This document shows, piece after piece, positions 32,701-41,500 of a stretch of DNA of 64,000 bases. The notes under the pieces are model-generated. The model saw only the letters and a program-made list of their open reading frames with translations. It did no database searches and was not told where the DNA came from. This DNA comes from Tubiluchus corallicola. Lineage: Eukaryota > Priapulida > Priapulimorpha > Priapulimorphida > Tubiluchidae. The stretch's first letter is position 1, and each line of letters opens with the position of its first letter. Both the position numbers and the translations under genes were made by a program. Location: assembly GCA_030141605.1 (NCBI GenBank), contig JAQGDQ010000100.1:434001-498000 (forward strand), read 5' to 3'.

Positions 32701-33649
32701 CTTTTAAGATGAGACAGTGAACTTGTTGAAGTGTCTTAGCCTATTCAGCTATGTATAAATTCTGCTTAGATCGTTGGTAATTCTGTGGAGGCAGTATGGC
32801 GGATGTGAATAAAACAACCTTGGCCACCAATCCATTTAATGACCAACTGTTTATTTTGTTTGCCATGTTGTCTCTACGTAATTATTGATCTTAAGATTAT
32901 ATTTTTCTAAAAGGCGGCTCATGATATACCAGAACTTTATCTTTGAAGTTCCTCTATATTATTTCTTACTTTGGCATTATCTAGTCAATTTAAGTGCATC
33001 TGAATGTGGCTTAGACACAGACCTCTGCCTGTTCAATATGTGTTCTTAAGATTGTCCTTGATAATGAGGTATGTTCCAGTCCTGCCTCAAGTATTTGCAT
33101 TACGTCTCACCTTTGTTTAAATTCAGTCTGTGTTGACTGTATTAACTGCAGACAGGAAATAGTAGAATACTTTTACTCAGATACTGGATTTTGAAGATAA
33201 TTTTCAATGTCAGAAAAAAGTTTGTCACTCTCACTGCCTCATTTCTTATGCAATAAGACATTTATTTTCTGTTAAGCTGTAATCAAATGTCATAATTATT
33301 TATAATCACAGAAAAGTAATAGCAGTTATAGAACACATTACGCGTAGCACAAAATTCCAATGCTTGAAAATTTCATCTTGGATATGCAATCTTGATAGTG
33401 GTAATATGTTCCTAAAAACCTATCTAAAATTCTGTCTTTGTTTCTTCAAAACATGTGCTGAATAGTTAATTGTCCTGTGATTTTGCAATAATAGAGAAAC
33501 ATTTTGTTATACAGATACTACTAGGAAGTACAAATGTTCGAGTTGGCAGTACTATATTTGGAGCACGTGTATATCCCACAAAGTCTACCTTAAGCGGCAC
33601 AGAAACCTCATCAAAAGATGGAGCAGCTGTTTTAGGTAGTTCCAGCTAA
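14798..33649 (+). CDS. PLPBP: PLP homeostasis protein PLPBP/PROSC, YggS family (8 exons)
   Basis: Exons: 14798-14896, 17439-17546, 26540-26575, 27919-27994, 28351-28485, 29516-29658, 30961-31059, 33515-33649. All are GT-AG with continuous frame, giving 276 aa (human 275). Exon 2 carries [10 protein letters not shown]; the first Lys of TKT is residue 47, equivalent to the PLP-binding Lys47 of the human protein. Other family blocks are [76 protein letters not shown] and [13 protein letters not shown]. Family knowledge: a fold-type III barrel protein that binds PLP without catalysis and buffers cellular vitamin B6. The start could instead be ATG 14813 or 14822; an out-of-frame uORF begins at ATG 14774. 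Likely poly-A signal AATAAA at 34132-34137. Odd feature: intron 2 is 9 kb and contains CEP290. Confidence 0.96.
15428..17072. mobile_element. Degraded hAT-like element in PLPBP intron 1
   Basis: Left end CTGGACTGGCTCTAGC and right end (complement CAGGGCCAGCTCTACCGC) are imperfect inverted repeats of a hAT-type terminus. The right end is clear: GGTAGAGCTGGCCCTG at 17057-17072. No convincing 8-bp target duplication or transposase frame was found, so the two ends may come from separate insertions. Confidence 0.35.
17691..24668 (+). CDS. CEP290: CEP290, full-length intronless reading frame
   Basis: A single uninterrupted frame of 2,325 codons, nested in PLPBP intron 2 on the same strand. Family blocks run collinearly with vertebrate CEP290 (human about 2,479 aa): MSWEEI N-terminus; [53 protein letters not shown] near residue 300; [29 protein letters not shown] near 970; [19 protein letters not shown] near 1190; [32 protein letters not shown] near 1435; [15 protein letters not shown] near 1500. 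The product is almost continuous coiled coil. Family role: scaffold of the ciliary transition zone and centriolar satellites, linking microtubules to membrane. The start ATGG has a strong context (CACC) and lies 4 nt after a TTTTTGCAG splice-acceptor motif. A poly-A signal AATAAA lies at 25907-25912. No poly-A tract or target duplication is evident, so a retrocopy origin is inferred from intron absence only. The C-terminus is shorter than in human. Confidence 0.96.
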   Translation: MAPQMSWEEILVISPVELTEAEADNLYSPLIQFKVSEEDNVKHLFHLFCVTQKVLEIKGGEAEVYMDELEKMAEQQGQDSAEREKELLSEIEELKRDILRLEDVKGGDKDVRSLRNDLRDLERQNNLLRQEIQGVERELNAQNRSVEQHIMRAEKAETELRELRLDNEQNKASVLELQLQLETQREAISSKRGDDAEARSKIRAKNKELSEALDEITNLTEANDELQSKCEEMKNKLEDAVREMDKITEDYVAIKSALDNADSKHDHVVQENERLKVQLEDFNKQQREKTEADDAVMIAVNAKVDEWKQILSKKDDEIVECKSEIFHLEERLAAMSIDTDREYISVLTKAVEEKDKLIESLQQQLKDATAEMESNAAALEDLHQQLESKAGSVGTDKQQEKVVALRSSLKKNETLITDLKTRVTLAEADAAEKDKQLTEALTRMRQYESGEYGLAEAVSEIKQHKAQITVRDRQIEELVQHCNKIEVKQSELWEENQHLREKQNLDPSEPLDFHQSLVARKQQDRVLVLALEKELETLEEERINLKKQIRQLVQLAGKRVMELGSTSEGLEVTISHLLKPALKDIRSGKFDSVAVTHTDVFKQQVESKVYQQQIRELEQEITDLKKAITTNKHFEERTHELEEENKNLEQGLREILEALKEHQGQNSKGNVTTILCPTLEKVLSLLEAKLQAEAGNLGSPFKSQADELRGRCEELRNELRLAHNEVLRITTERDNALEKISELQMYKEKMQQKEIYSIKAKFLQLPQDLAASSSEVINNLNEHLIETVNELLLKQRTICDMEEALEESRRKFAVVVHQQGLVYKDFTSSKEHWEQATQQLESRNSELLEKNAIAEIRSAEFDRLLDSLSQDDVEVRRRLAELTRKVTVLQVNESKLSRKYTTMQDLEKVLRKENTKLQSEVLSMETTVMKRLGYLQRHKDMSAYKIRGLQQALERSVPEDELILANKHFTELTEKYRDVLQKVNTLVDKTETTSKLEIELNSLKSDKYSLEKELETAKEKLHALDAALEFLKKGGVEIVQDTLSNETITNLSKQVTLLEMRELNERQRAEHSVRLYEQQKTTLREVEDRNAELEQKFAEISKMNLQYQKEDRRLREELENSVTRAESKADKLRIGKLEESESTLKEEVEKLREIADVASFQRDAKNFAHISRDTELFSIRQLLLDFQSNSDDKSTIAKLHHQLVALQVGEGTAVRKLEHTQNELKKVQAQLLRTEQRLDEREERMFYMGQDSRSKIRYLKKNLHDVRRKFAGAIPLLEQEKFSETFFKLQVDKQKTEEELALALSERCKADSKVAEMDFQQKGLQELIRTLKDGRGATKITEWHAKMEEIRLNELKLTREVSQLRQQILHVTQLKKTAEDGIRNLEKKLVQQASMQDQRQLTWEERELALEENVARLEKQHCLISSAAAEFEEAMGSMPDPDEPVATQLEQAVTTIKRNVKVILESRAKSKELQSKVITLEAKLKEVDDSLISRERIISELRLRLPVTVERERTVTKAKESGKPKFHKSTESESKQGVTIAKETVSSLRERLEQKQDTILKYQELLKDARDEVRQLGLKHEQELKAMHGKLQKQQDHEFQHFKQAAMALINKPGVQAPTNKQVAQVNELKALVEEQEQSIWALKHNLDESNIEINRLKLALEERKLKIEQEKKLTEESSLGSEVAMEQNYDKLQARITEQAEELALVHQQLEEQRAVNMRAPSALLKQTVEKLKNQLILKEKQYDALSKALSDVRADMVRTAEDNIKLHNKGISDDIQTLITKHTQELQSRNNDLEALVDKLNGQLKKYQEAEPKTKDVKIDVSKKDSIIQSLKSEKERLESEVHELKQKFQRLVSQRSVRTVGLDHKNEVAELRRKIERLEQQQQSRQSVKTDFSLWEERKKYEKNIEQLKRKLSLKEVECAEQQKSVSTLKEMVEQNEKEKTVLRNRLRDAQKTDGVPLGTEEKIQELKKQAFQLEEENLNLKRQVSVVAQAGELHQHRLENQLLAEKIEILEKQLEKQAKGTKLSSEVFQEFKEREQKLQRKIISLSEENMNKQFDLEKLNSDIPRLKERVKDLEQYIDVLRNEKEERPDSTRSTSSGGIRKIGTSGKTTIELERTISLMKKVIENLKTENERLKKTSRPMNEKITSLLEQNEKLSSELQQQKEASDLIMSKISSENEKLRLQFDKEKNINEKLRIEMQELSMKERKLQSDLQEVRSAAPVSKAKRSTVAYRMMEDKLQSLEAELSSKLQVLDKCEEEKQQLQEQLTMFRNVASPPSSEAYRSLMLENVDLKSELRDVQLENMKLQREIEHLKLDADSHTPP
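24669..26539 (+). other. CEP290 3' flank / remainder of PLPBP intron 2
   Basis: No further conserved exon is seen. It contains the probable CEP290 3' untranslated region with AATAAA at 25907-25912, about 1.24 kb past the stop, and is otherwise AT-rich. Confidence 0.5.
26685..27770. mobile_element. Short-TIR element carrying two exon-like segments
   Basis: Left end GGCTCGTACTCGTCCTATAATTCC and right end complement AGACTCGTACTC...TATAGGACAT are inverted. Both ends hold repeated TCCTATAATTCCTATA-type units pointing inward. The element lies in PLPBP intron 3 and encloses two splice-bounded coding segments. The family is not identified and exact ends and target duplication are unclear. Confidence 0.45.
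26896..27599 (+). pseudogene. Two exon-like segments of an unrecognised membrane protein
   Basis: Segment A (26896-26978) follows TTTTTACAG and ends before GTTAGT. Segment B (27518-27599) follows ATTCCAG and ends before GTAGGA. The frame is continuous across the 539-bp intron. A encodes [17 protein letters not shown], a good transmembrane helix, then [10 protein letters not shown], a basic stop-transfer-like patch. B encodes [19 protein letters not shown] then QRMLSCY, a polar tail. The phase does not match PLPBP exon 3 (phase 0), so these are not simple alternative PLPBP exons. They could be a captured host-gene fragment or part of an unannotated nested gene. No function is assigned. Confidence 0.4.
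31146..32534. mobile_element. TIR element (~1.4 kb) in PLPBP intron 7
   Basis: Left end AGGGGCCGGATTAACGTATC and right end complement TGAGCCTGGATTTATGTACC match at most positions. Subterminal regions are rich in TTAAGTGCG/TACGTAA-type short palindromes. No transposase frame is present. The superfamily is not assigned because no clear target duplication was found. Confidence 0.5.
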
Positions 33650-36119
33650 CTACAGGCCCTCAGCACCATTGTGAAGTAGCCAAAATACCTCAGTTTTTGT
33701 CACAAATCTTTGTCTTCATTTATACATTGAAAGTTTCCTGCATTTTTTATTGTGATTATATTTACAGGACATTTTATTCAGATTGTAATTTTCGTATATA
33801 CTCTACTGTACAAAGTAGCATAAGCCCTATGCACACTACTCAAATTAAGTAACAGGTGTGTCAGTTGTGTAGGTTATTGGTGTAAATGTCAAACACTTAT
33901 AGAATTATTGCTGTAGGTAAACTTATATAGCACAGTTGTACATTGTATTGGTTGTATGTTATACTGAATGATGTGTTAAGTATTTATAAAATTTTAAAGT
34001 TTTAAAAATTTGAATGGCATATTTGTTGTGACTTGGTGGTTAAACCTTAATTTTGTAAGCTCTTCTGAAATTCCAGCTAGTGTGAACTTATTTATACGTT
34101 CACTATAAGGTCATTTATTTCATTTGTGAACAATAAAATCGGCCATTTGATGATGCACACATAACATCGTCAACAAAAACAAAAAAATGTTTTTATAATT
34201 TACATAATGCATGTTTGATTGGCAAGAAAAAAGACAAATAAAATACAAACTAATCACAACTTTGTTGCATTATATAGACATACACGTAATAAATATTTTA
34301 ATGATAGACTGGACCACACACTATTGCTACCAATGCAATGATATGATATCAATTTTTGCACATTTTCATACAGAGGTAAAACATGACTTGGTTGACCTGC
34401 AAAAACAAGATCTAGCAGTTAAAGTTTTAGACACTCATTGGTGGTGTGCTGCAGAAGCTTTAATTCTTCAGTCAGGCAAAATGAAAACACCAGTCACCAA
34501 TTAGACAACCAATTTAATGCAATTTTTGTTCAACTGACACTGTGGCAAACCAATAAAAAATACATATACAATATTTTTAAACAATTACAAATTTGGTTTA
34601 AAAAATGTCTGAATGACATATAATTATTATCAGTACATCATGCATTGACTAATTGCAAAATTTATCTTAACAATCTGCAATCATCACGTAAATAAACTGT
34701 TACAGCATGATTAAACATCAAGTATTTGACCTTATTTGTAATAAAAACTACATTTATAAAAGCTTCTATGCCAATGTACCGGTAGCGATCCTTAACAGTA
34801 ATTTTTGGCAACATAGCCTATATAAGTGTCAGCAACTATCCACATAGCAAATTAGCCAACATTAAGAAACATCAGCAGCTAAGTTACCCTGAACACATTA
34901 TTTAAAAAAAACAGCAATACTTTTACTATTTTGACATCTAAGTCAAATGGAAAGCTGCATGCAAGTTATAACATAATTGCCAAGGGGCATAAATTAATGA
35001 AATCGTAGTGCCACAGATAATGCATAAATATTTGTTGTCAGTTTAAATAAAATGATGTTACTGCAGATTTTATTTATTATGATGAATGTTGCATTATTTT
35101 CACACTTACTGATACCTGAAGATAATATGACTTGCACAAATAAGCGGATTTTTTCCATCAGGCAGAACAATGATATGTTCTCTGATTATAAGAAGAGAGA
35201 TGAACATGTGTGCTTTACTAAAGCAGAATATTTACAATATGTCTTGTGCTTGTTTCTGCAAGTAATGCAGTCAGCTCACTTGTCAGGAACGAATAGCAGA
35301 ATCATGCAAAATACAAATTTCGACCTGAAATGTGATGTTAAGAAAATAATAGGTCAACAAGATGATAAACAAGCTAAATAAAATGTGAGACACTGTATAC
35401 AACAAGGCTGTAAATAACTGTAAAGTGTACTTTTAATGTAGATTGATGAACACTGTGATCGACGTCGTGGAATGTGGCAAAAGTGAAGATGTAACTGAAC
35501 TTGGCTCCTTTTTTTGAAAGTAGGCAACTGCGGTTTTAGTATGAAAAACTATTCATTTGGTCTAGTTCACTAGACTTATAGGCTGTGTGTCAACATCATT
35601 CAATATCTCTATATTATCATACAATAATACCATACTAGATCTATATATAACGATGATGATATATAATATAGAAAACATTAAGCTTCTCTTTTTTTACACC
35701 TAAAACCGTTCCACAGCTTTTCTCTCACATAAACATGTACCACTACACAAACAAACACCAAAAAAGCTAGTAAATAGCAATTCTGCAAAAACATTAAGTT
35801 GTACACACATAAACTAGCCTCTGCTTGTTATCAGAAACTCTACACAAGGCAAAAAGACGAACATGAAATTTGAAATACAGATAGTGTGCTATCTGTGGAG
35901 TGGTCTGTTTGTACCTTAGTATTCTGTATTTCACGCACTAAATGCATTCATTAACTAAAAATGGTAACTAAGAAAGGCAATAGTCTGAAAGCATAAATTA
36001 AAAAAGCATCTGCACATTTTTTATATTTAAAGCAAAATCAAATGACACCTTAATATTGCTGTTACATGTGGAAGTGTAAATTTATTTCATCAATTTTCTG
36101 TACTGCTGTGAAGTTTACA
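33650..36119. other. Convergent PLPBP-GOLGA7 3' region
   Basis: Holds the PLPBP 3' untranslated region (AATAAA 34132-34137) and the end of the minus-strand GOLGA7 transcript (TTTATT at 36081-36086, a minus-strand AATAAA only ~35 nt past its stop; others lie further out). A 109-codon plus-strand open frame at 35052-35381 begins with a hydrophobic stretch but shows no family resemblance and lies in the convergent 3' region, so it is not called. Confidence 0.5.
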
Positions 36120-39100
36120 CTAAAAGGATACAACTCGTAGTCCACGCTCTATTGGATCAACAATCATTAATCCTCTAGGGAGATAAATAGTTTTGTTCTG
36201 CTCTTGGATAAACCGCGAAATTTTTTTCAAGCACTGAAATCATAAGAAATGTTTAAATTCACAGCAAAATACTACTTACATAAAACTGGGCAGTGAGAAA
36301 AGTGAGCTATGAAAAGCCTGGAAATGAAAAAAATGGTCAACTGGTGGAAAAGTAGGCAATGGAAAAAACTGAGACAATGAGAAAAGTAAGGCTAACAGGA
36401 GATTGGGCTATGAAAAATGAGCAATAATAGCAAGCCTCCACATTTCAAACATTTATATAACCCAAAATTGTTCTCGAGCTATTTGGTTTGCATAAGCTAT
36501 AGTAATAACACAATGTTTTGTGTAAAATATTATAAATACGAAGTTCCAAAATTATGTCCTAAATTCTGCATTGTATGGTTTAAAATACACTATTATTTGA
36601 ATAAGATTCTGTACTCATGGATTCGTTTTATTTTTGGCTATTTTCCAAGCTAGATTTTGCATTTGGTTTATTTTTATCAAGAATGTCCCTTAAAATGACT
36701 CCATCATCTGGCAGCCCCGCAGCTCACATACACCCATGAGTCTGTGACATATTAAAATTAAATTAAAACATTTTTTAATATAGTAGAACAGCAGTTGTAC
36801 CAATATAATTTTTGGAAGAATAAATGTTGCCCGATGAATAAACGTGAACTTCACAGTGATACTTATTAATTATCAGTTTCATAGGAATGAAAGTCTGTTC
36901 TCGTTTGCATAAGCTATAGTAATAACATAATGTTTTGCGTAAAATACTACAAATACGAAGTTCCAAAATTATGTCCTAAATTCTGCATTGTATGGTTTAA
37001 AAGACAATATTATTTGAGTAAGATTCTGTACTCATGGATTCGGTTTATTTTTGGCTATTTTCCAAGCTAGATTTTGCATTTGGTTATTTTTATCAAGAAT
37101 GTCCCTTAAAATGACTCCCATCATCTGGCAGCCCCGCAGCTCACATACACCCATGAGTCTGTGACACATTAAAATTAAATTAAAACATTTTTTAATATAG
37201 TAGAACAACAGTTGTACCAATATAATTTTTGGAAGAGTAAATGTTGCCCAATTCCCGGTGAATAAACGTGAACTTCACAGTGATATTTATTAATTATCAG
37301 TTTCATATGAATGAAAGTCTGTTCGCGTTAGCGTTCACGAAAATAATATTCGGTTATGCAGTCTTTCTTCGTTTAGTTAAGCCTTGTATTTGACTGCCTA
37401 GTATGTATGCTGTTAGTCTATTACCTTTTCATAGCGAGTGTTCATGCATATGTATATGAGGTAAGCAGTAAGGCAGGCCAGGCACCCTTCACAATACGTT
37501 TTAGTTCCAATTTTCTCAGCTTCACCATACATAGCATTAAGTGTGTTGATGGTGTGGTCAAATACTGAAGGTTCCACCTGAAAAAAATTAATGTACATAG
37601 TAAAAGCAAAAATGACTTTTGCATTATGGTTTTGATTCTCATTGCAGTATTATGACTTTGATAAATGTGACTTATTTTGACTACCTTTCCCTCCAGTTCT
37701 GGAGGAAATTTTGTTTGGAATCTGCATATTGTTCCCTCCGAATAATCTCGCTGTATGAATACTTTTGCACAACAGGTTTGAGGCAATCGGTCACTCTGGA
37801 GAAGAAAACAAAAACAAATAAGTTACTACAAGTTATCAAACTTGAGCTTATATAGTACAAGTGAGAGAATAACAATAAAAAATATTAAACACTACTCAAG
37901 ATTCCCAAAGCTAACAAATCAATGCTATATAACAGTTTTATGCGACATAAAAAATATTTTACAGCAAATGAAACCCAGAGATTTTTCATAGTTTATCACT
38001 ATCATATCACATAATAATATTGATTCCATGACATCTTATAACTAACTGTAGTGGATTTGAACGTCGAACCATTCCACCTAAGTAACTTATAGTATTTTAA
38101 GGCTGACTTCTATAATTAAGCTCCATAACACATTATTGGGTAAAGTGTATTCAATAACTACTGAAATTTTTATTGAGCCACTTCTGGCACAGTAATTAAT
38201 AATTTAAACCACAACCAGATTTAACATTGAGCATGCAATGAAAAGTGACATTTTTATAGAAGTTGAAACGTATGTAAGAGAAAGAATTTAGAGGAAACTA
38301 TGTTTATGAGTGGAAAATTAATTTCTAGCAGCATTATTTACATTTCAAATAGTTGTGTATATATGGTACATAAAGTTCAGATGGTAAGTGTTGCACAAAC
38401 TTTTTATTTCACACAAAAGTACCTATAAATCTGTCCACAAAGAAACACAAGACATTTTTTAGTTTTGACAATGTGAAATTTTTAATTTATTAGTTTTTGT
38501 CCATAGAATTAAATACCACCACGATCTGACATTGTCATCCAACTACAAACAACAGCCTTAGAAAAAAATAACTGAAAAATATAAGAAAAAAACTTGACAC
38601 TGTAAAATTCTAGTAAAAATTTTATGAAGACCTTAGACTCTTAGAGAAATCATGGAAATTACCATTCACGTTTAAATCGAGCCTGGAAAGAGTTGTGATT
38701 TCAGTCTCCTACTCGGTCTGCCTCACTGTGGAATTTTATGTTAACAAAATTAATATTTCAGTTATGGTCAAGAAATTCCATAAATTTTACGGTTTGTGAA
38801 TTTTTCTTTCTAATGAATTCGATCTACGCCTACATTTCGTTTGACTTATGCACAACAAGTTACAGAACAGGGTAACATAGGGTCTTCGTTACACCGGCTC
38901 CTACTGACTGTGCAAGAAAACACACACTGCTTCTCCACATCTAAACACAGGTGCACCTTAATTACTGTTTTTTCCTTTATTTAGGACGATACGTGTAATG
39001 CACATGATTGTCGACGAAGCGAAATTATAAAAATAGGGTGGCTGACGCGCGCCGCCATATTGTGGGAGATGAAGGTAGAACATCATTTTCTAGCATATTT

Positions 39101-39330
39101 CGGTTATCAGTTTTCAAACAATATGAAAGTAAATTAAAAATGGCATTGGTTCAAACGATTGCAATAATCTACAAAAGCATTATTACTTAATCATTTTAAT
39201 TTTGTAATAATCAGACAAAAAACAATAGCATAAGTGACGTACAAAGTATTTAACCAGCTATTAGCTCATGTTAGTATGTAAATGCATAATTTTTAAAGAA
39301 AACACAATAGCTTACCTCCGTGGTCGCCAT
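36120..39330 (-). CDS. GOLGA7: Golgin A7 (GCP16) / ERF4-like palmitoylation accessory protein (4 exons)
   Basis: Exons in transcription order: 39330-39316, 37795-37685, 37577-37425, 36233-36120. GT-AG junctions, all phase 0, give 130 aa (human 137). Recognisable blocks: [65 protein letters not shown] and [12 protein letters not shown]. Cys74 and Cys77 (CLAC) correspond to the palmitoylated Cys69/Cys72 of the human protein. Family role: Golgi-associated partner that stabilises the ZDHHC9 palmitoyltransferase acting on RAS; Erf4 is the yeast counterpart. The first coding exon supplies only MATTE. It is tiny and inferred from ATG plus GTAAGC, so it is the least certain part. TGACGTAA, a CREB/ATF-type site (39353-39360, minus), lies ~25 bp before the ATG. 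Confidence 0.93.
36487..37328. repeat. ~417-bp tandem duplication in GOLGA7 intron 3
   Basis: TTTGCATAAGCTATAGTAAT starts copies at 36487 and 36904. Both continue through GCAGCCCCGCAGCTCACATA and end at GAATGAAAGTCTGTTC. They differ by scattered substitutions and a short insertion (around ATTCCCGG) in copy 2, so the duplication is recent but not brand new. Confidence 0.85.
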
Positions 39331-39571
39331 TACTGTAAACTGAGTCTTACCCCTTACGTCATCGTGTGAATCATCCAGTCATTGCTTCGATATCTATGGT
39401 TTAGATGACCAGCCATAAAGCAAGGATTGTAACTCCTGCACAGCATGGCAAGCACAAGCATTAGCACACTAGCATTCCCCCTCTCCAAGCACCAATTTCA
39501 CACCAGAGCATAGTTAATAGCAGAATTAAAAATAAATGCTATTACCTATTTGTATAATTTTGGTGGTATAA

Positions 39572-40225
39572 TCTATATATATATATATAAGATTCGAGGC
39601 TACAGCTCAGGTCGACGGCACCATTTGCGGCGATCTATATATATCAAATGAAAGGTCTCGATCTAGTGTGGTCTCATTGGGGGTTTATTTTTTTAATTGG
39701 GCCATCCGGATGAATGGGGGGGGGGGTCGAAAAACCTCCAAAATGGCCCTTTTCGGACGTTTTTTGCAAAACTTATATCTCTTATTTTTGGAGAATGGGA
39801 ATGGGCTTGGGGTAGTGCGCACTATGGCTAAAGAGCCCGTTCAGCGGTGGGTGTAGTAGGCATATTAAGAATGCACGAGAGGGCCACGGAGTGTCGTAAC
39901 GGGCGTTTTCCTGGACGCAACTCTCGATTTTTTTGAAATTTCGGCCAAACAGCCTGTAGAAAAAACTTTCTACATTACTGTACCTGTACCTGTTTTACAT
40001 TGCTGTACGTGTTTTACCATAAATTTATGCATATAGTATAACTATTGTTATTATTCACAATGTAACCTCGTATTCAATTCTCAAGAATTTCTCGCTCACT
40101 ATTTTTTCCGCCCTTTAAAAATATGACTAGATTAAATATACATTTCTGCTACTTAGTATTTAATTTAATACCAAATCTATTTTTAATACTATAATGTTTA
40201 TATACGTATGTGTATGTATATGTGA

Positions 40226-40272
<47 letters not shown>

Positions 40273-40767
40273 AACGCCTAAAAAAATGTAATGAGCCTGT
40301 AAGTAAACTTGTATTTTTAATAAGGGGCAGCTGACCAATAGGTCTTTTGCTGCTCCTTCTCAGCTGCAATGAAATGTAAAAATAATTATGACGAATTTTA
40401 ACTGCTATTGAGAAAATAAAATAAAATTGAAATTTCTAGTGGCGCCTGGTGGGACTCTCGGAAGGAGCTATATGGCTCTTTAGAAAGAGGAGGAACATGG
40501 GTACACGACGGTGTGGGCTATGTTTTAGGACACCTCAACCAAAAGGAGTGGCGACAAGTTAATTAGATGTTCCATTTTTGGCAATTTTTGCTCAGAAAAC
40601 TGCTGACGCAAAGCTATTGTTCCGACGTCATCCATTATACTCTCTTTATAACTTTAATTCAGTAAAAGCTGCTACTGGTTTAGCGTTATGAGGACTGTGT
40701 AGGATGTTCGCGTATTATTGATTATAAGTGTATTTATACGCAAAATTTTTTGCGAGGCCTTTGCTAG
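39572..40767 (+). mobile_element. Helitron-like non-autonomous element
   Basis: Starts TCTATATATATATATATAAG after an A. It ends with the hairpin CGCAAAATTTTTTGCG, then AGGCCTTTG, then CTAG, followed by T. TC start, 3' hairpin, CTAG end and A/T flanks are the Helitron signature. Interior landmarks are ATTCGAGGCTACA, CGAAAAACCTCC, a G run (39717-39726) and an (AT)n microsatellite (40228-40270). The 15 bp 5' of the TC are shared with the copy at 7118, so the true 5' boundary may be slightly further left. No Rep/helicase frame. Confidence 0.65.
40228..40270. repeat. (AT)n microsatellite
   Basis: Uninterrupted TA repeat of about 21 units inside the Helitron-like element, preceded by a GTATG-rich stretch. 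Confidence 0.9.
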
Positions 40768-41500
40768 TTATTTAATACTTTGCAACAAGCTTAGTATGTA
40801 TGATTGGTAATTAGTAGAGATTGTGCAGATGGTTATAATTAGTGCTCAAATTAGTATGCAGTGATTTGTGACTTTTTCAATAATAATTTTAATTCGGTGC
40901 TAACAAAACTGAACTGAGTTTCTGAAATTTTGCACAAGTATGGGTCACATATGATCATAGGCAATTATCTAGTCTTCACATGGAACTTAACAGAACCTCG
41001 TGTTTTGAGAAACACAGGCTTTGATGATTACGAGTTATGAATGTACTAACAACAGAGATTTAATAATCATGTTTATTAGTTCTTATAAATAATACAAAAA
41101 TGATTATTTACACATTAAATAGAATAAGCATGTATAGCAAGGCTTTAAATATCTGTGTTTTTTATACCTAGTAGGCCTGTAAATTTATAACAAAAATACA
41201 CAAGAAATTAAATTTTAAGTGGCTTCGCATGTACAAGGTTATTATTATGAATGAAGCAAAAGAATCAGTAAACCACGTGAAGCTGATGCATAAAAATTTT
41301 TCCTAACTACATTTAAGATCATCTGCATCTTCCTTTAGTGCACAGCACCTTTATAGCATCACCCAATGCTCGCATCGTACCCGTATCACGGTGAGCAATT
41401 CAAGGAAATGAGACTAGAGTTAAAGTCAATATCTTACACCACCTGGCTGCAGTCCATAAACCAAAGTAGGAATACAGACTCTGTTAAGCTGCTGTAATTG

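Noticed and set aside
34211-35381. Open frames of 60-109 codons between PLPBP and GOLGA7
   Set aside because: AT-rich 3' untranslated sequence, no conserved motif or splice support.
37442-37786. 114-codon frame apparently starting at 37786 and reading through the GOLGA7 intron
   Set aside because: It starts at a TTG and runs through a GT-AG intron; the real exon begins after TTCTTCTCCAG at 37795 and splices out 37578-37684.
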